Made by a program: the position numbers and the translations under genes | Source: Ohtaekwangia koreensis | GTDB taxonomy: Bacteria > Bacteroidota > Bacteroidia > Cytophagales > Cyclobacteriaceae | Length of the DNA stretch: 64,000 nt | Direction: 5' to 3' | Assembly: GCF_900167975.1 (NCBI RefSeq) | Contig: NZ_FUZU01000003.1 | Coordinates: 744,001-808,000, forward strand | Notes under the pieces: model-generated | Database searches by the model: none | What the model was told of the DNA's origin: nothing | What the model saw: only the letters and a program-made list of their open reading frames with translations | Shown here: one piece after another, positions 62,854 through 64,000 of the stretch | Position numbering within the stretch: position 1 is the first letter of the stretch | How the letters are laid out: each line of letters begins with the position of its first letter

Positions 62854-64000
62854 ATGAAAAAGATCTATCTGAGTATTGTATTCTGCATAGGAGTACTCCA
62901 CGGAATACTGGCGCAAAATATTGGAATCAATGCTTCGGGAAGCGCTCCTGCACCGTCCGCTATGCTTGATGTTTCTTCTACTAACTCTGGCCTCTTAATA
63001 CCGCGCGTAGCACTAACAGCAATCAATTCAAGCTCACCAGTCACATCACCTGCTACAAGTCTTTTGGTATATAACACTGCAACCGCAGGAACATCTCCTA
63101 ACAATGTTATTCCAGGATATTATTTTTGGAATGGCAGTACATGGTCGCTGCTGATCGCGGCATCATCTTCGGGCAGAGTAGGTATAGGCAATACCGCTCC
63201 TACAGAAGCGCTCGATGTAACAGGAAATTTTCGTTTCAGTGGTGCATTCATGCCTAATAATAGTGCCGGCACAGCGGGATATATATTGCAATCCAACGGT
63301 ACGGGTACTGCTCCCACATGGGTTTTACCTTCCACCGTTGCCGCAACCACAAGCTGGCTCCAGAATGGAAATAGTATAGCAACTTCTGCAAGATCGATTG
63401 GTACAACCACCAACTTTGCACTTCCTTTCATTACAAATAACGTAGAGAGAATGCGCCTAACAGAAACCGGGAATCTCGGTATCGGTAATGCCGCTCCAAC
63501 AGAAGTGCTTGATGTCACTGGAAATCTTCGTTTCAGTGGTGCACTCATGCCTAACAACAGCGCAGGTACAACAGGGTATCTATTGCAATCCAACGGTACG
63601 GGTACTGCTCCCACATGGGTTTTGCCTTCCACGGTTGCCGCAACCACAAGCTGGCTCCAGAATGGAAATAGTATAGCAACTTCTGCAAGATCGATTGGTA
63701 CAACCACCAACTTTGCACTTCCTTTCATTACAAATAACCTAGAGAGAATGCGCCTGACAGAAACCGGGAATCTCGGTATCGGATCCAGTACATTTGATGG
63801 TACAAATCCAGAAAAATTATTAGTGGATGCAGGAACAACAACCTCCTATAATTTAATGATGGGCAGAGGTAGTATTAACAGCTATCTGCAGATCAATATA
63901 AAGAATAACTCTGCGGCCGGTAGCGCCAGTTCCGACCTCGTGGCTACTGCGAACAATGGCACTGAGTCGGTAAACTATATAGATATGGGTATAAATTCCA
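62854..64000 (+). CDS. Tail-fibre/adhesin-like repeat protein, C-terminus cut by window edge
   Basis: 382 residues to the edge. Signal peptide 1-21 (ending ILAQN). The pattern NIGINASGSAPAPSAMLDVSSTNSGLLIPRVAL is a common N-terminal block of Bacteroidota secreted proteins that resemble phage tail fibres; two tandem 99-residue units follow, each with GIGNTAPTEALDVTGNFRFSG. Such proteins often end in an intramolecular chaperone (peptidase S74) domain, which would lie outside this window. No other phage genes are near, so it is probably a host surface fibre. Confidence 0.8.
   Translation, partial: MKKIYLSIVFCIGVLHGILAQNIGINASGSAPAPSAMLDVSSTNSGLLIPRVALTAINSSSPVTSPATSLLVYNTATAGTSPNNVIPGYYFWNGSTWSLLIAASSSGRVGIGNTAPTEALDVTGNFRFSGAFMPNNSAGTAGYILQSNGTGTAPTWVLPSTVAATTSWLQNGNSIATSARSIGTTTNFALPFITNNVERMRLTETGNLGIGNAAPTEVLDVTGNLRFSGALMPNNSAGTTGYLLQSNGTGTAPTWVLPSTVAATTSWLQNGNSIATSARSIGTTTNFALPFITNNLERMRLTETGNLGIGSSTFDGTNPEKLLVDAGTTTSYNLMMGRGSINSYLQINIKNNSAAGSASSDLVATANNGTESVNYIDMGINS
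63181..63774 (+). repeat. Tandem 297-bp duplication in the tail-fibre-like gene
   Basis: 63181-63477 and 63478-63774 encode two 99-residue units. The later two thirds of the copies are almost identical at the DNA level (for example ACGGGTACTGCTCCCACATG in both), so the duplication is recent. Confidence 0.9.

Noticed and set aside
62865-63728. Minus-strand frames inside the tail-fibre-like gene
   Set aside because: They repeat with the 297-bp duplication and are shadows of the signal-peptide-bearing plus-strand gene.
1-64000. tRNA, rRNA, CRISPR array, transposase or integrase
   Set aside because: None seen by eye on either strand; the tail-fibre-like gene alone does not indicate a prophage.

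Overview
The window looks like chromosomal DNA of a gliding-type member of the Bacteroidota, most likely Cytophagales or a relative. The evidence is two SusC/SusD glycan-uptake loci, enzymes with type IX secretion (T9SS) sorting domains, a PorP/SprF-family protein, LytS/LytTR two-component systems, and Bacteroidota-type promoters (TAnnTTTG -7 boxes). I recognised no rRNA, tRNA, CRISPR array, insertion sequence or prophage.

Layout. 1-8.3 kb: a minus-strand polysaccharide utilisation locus (PUL 1) whose first two genes are a CarboxypepD_reg lipoprotein and a GH76 alpha-mannanase-like enzyme, followed by SusC and SusD (SusD runs off the left edge). 8.8-12.3 kb: a small secreted repeat protein, a HYC_CC_PP protein and a CopB-type copper/heavy-metal P-type ATPase. 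12.4-23.8 kb: mixed single genes (CheB remnant, DUF4240, a lipoprotein, aldo/keto reductase, two AraC regulators, two alpha/beta hydrolases, a membrane protein, an amino-acid permease, a methyltransferase). 24.2-32.1 kb: PUL 2, SusC-SusD plus two discoidin-like lipoproteins with no enzyme. 32.9 kb: an orphan LytTR regulator. 33.7-36.5 kb: an ArsR-led six-gene operon. 37-39.2 kb: a T9SS-exported GH9 endoglucanase. 39.6-41.8 kb: small housekeeping-type genes. 42.5-46.7 kb: a T9SS type B pectate lyase overlapping by 4 bp a PorP/SprF protein fused to a SPOR domain. 47.3-53.4 kb: a TonB receptor diverging from a LytS/LytTR pair, then a beta-barrel gene and an orphan kinase ATPase domain. 53.5-59.2 kb: a LamG lipoprotein next to a hybrid propeller LytS kinase and LytTR regulator. 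59.5-64 kb: a large T9SS cargo protein diverging from a tail-fibre-like repeat protein cut by the right edge.

How it fits together. The gene content points to plant or fungal cell-wall breakdown (mannan, beta-glucan, pectin), with surface enzymes delivered by T9SS and oligosaccharides taken up by SusCD. The most interesting material is regulatory: (a) an 18-bp box repeated before the LytS gene and the beta-barrel gene, and in weaker form before the orphan ATPase gene, each about 30 bp upstream of a -7-like box; (b) three direct repeats with exact 21-bp spacing next to a promoter for the LamG lipoprotein, beside its own LytTR regulator; (c) a 17-bp inverted repeat enclosing the -7 box of the ArsR operon; (d) a CGTTTGCA motif upstream of three separate glycan loci. 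The PorP/SprF-SPOR fusion and the kinase-derived ATPase lacking its phosphoacceptor histidine are the most unusual proteins. All family names come from reading motifs by eye; no database search was made.
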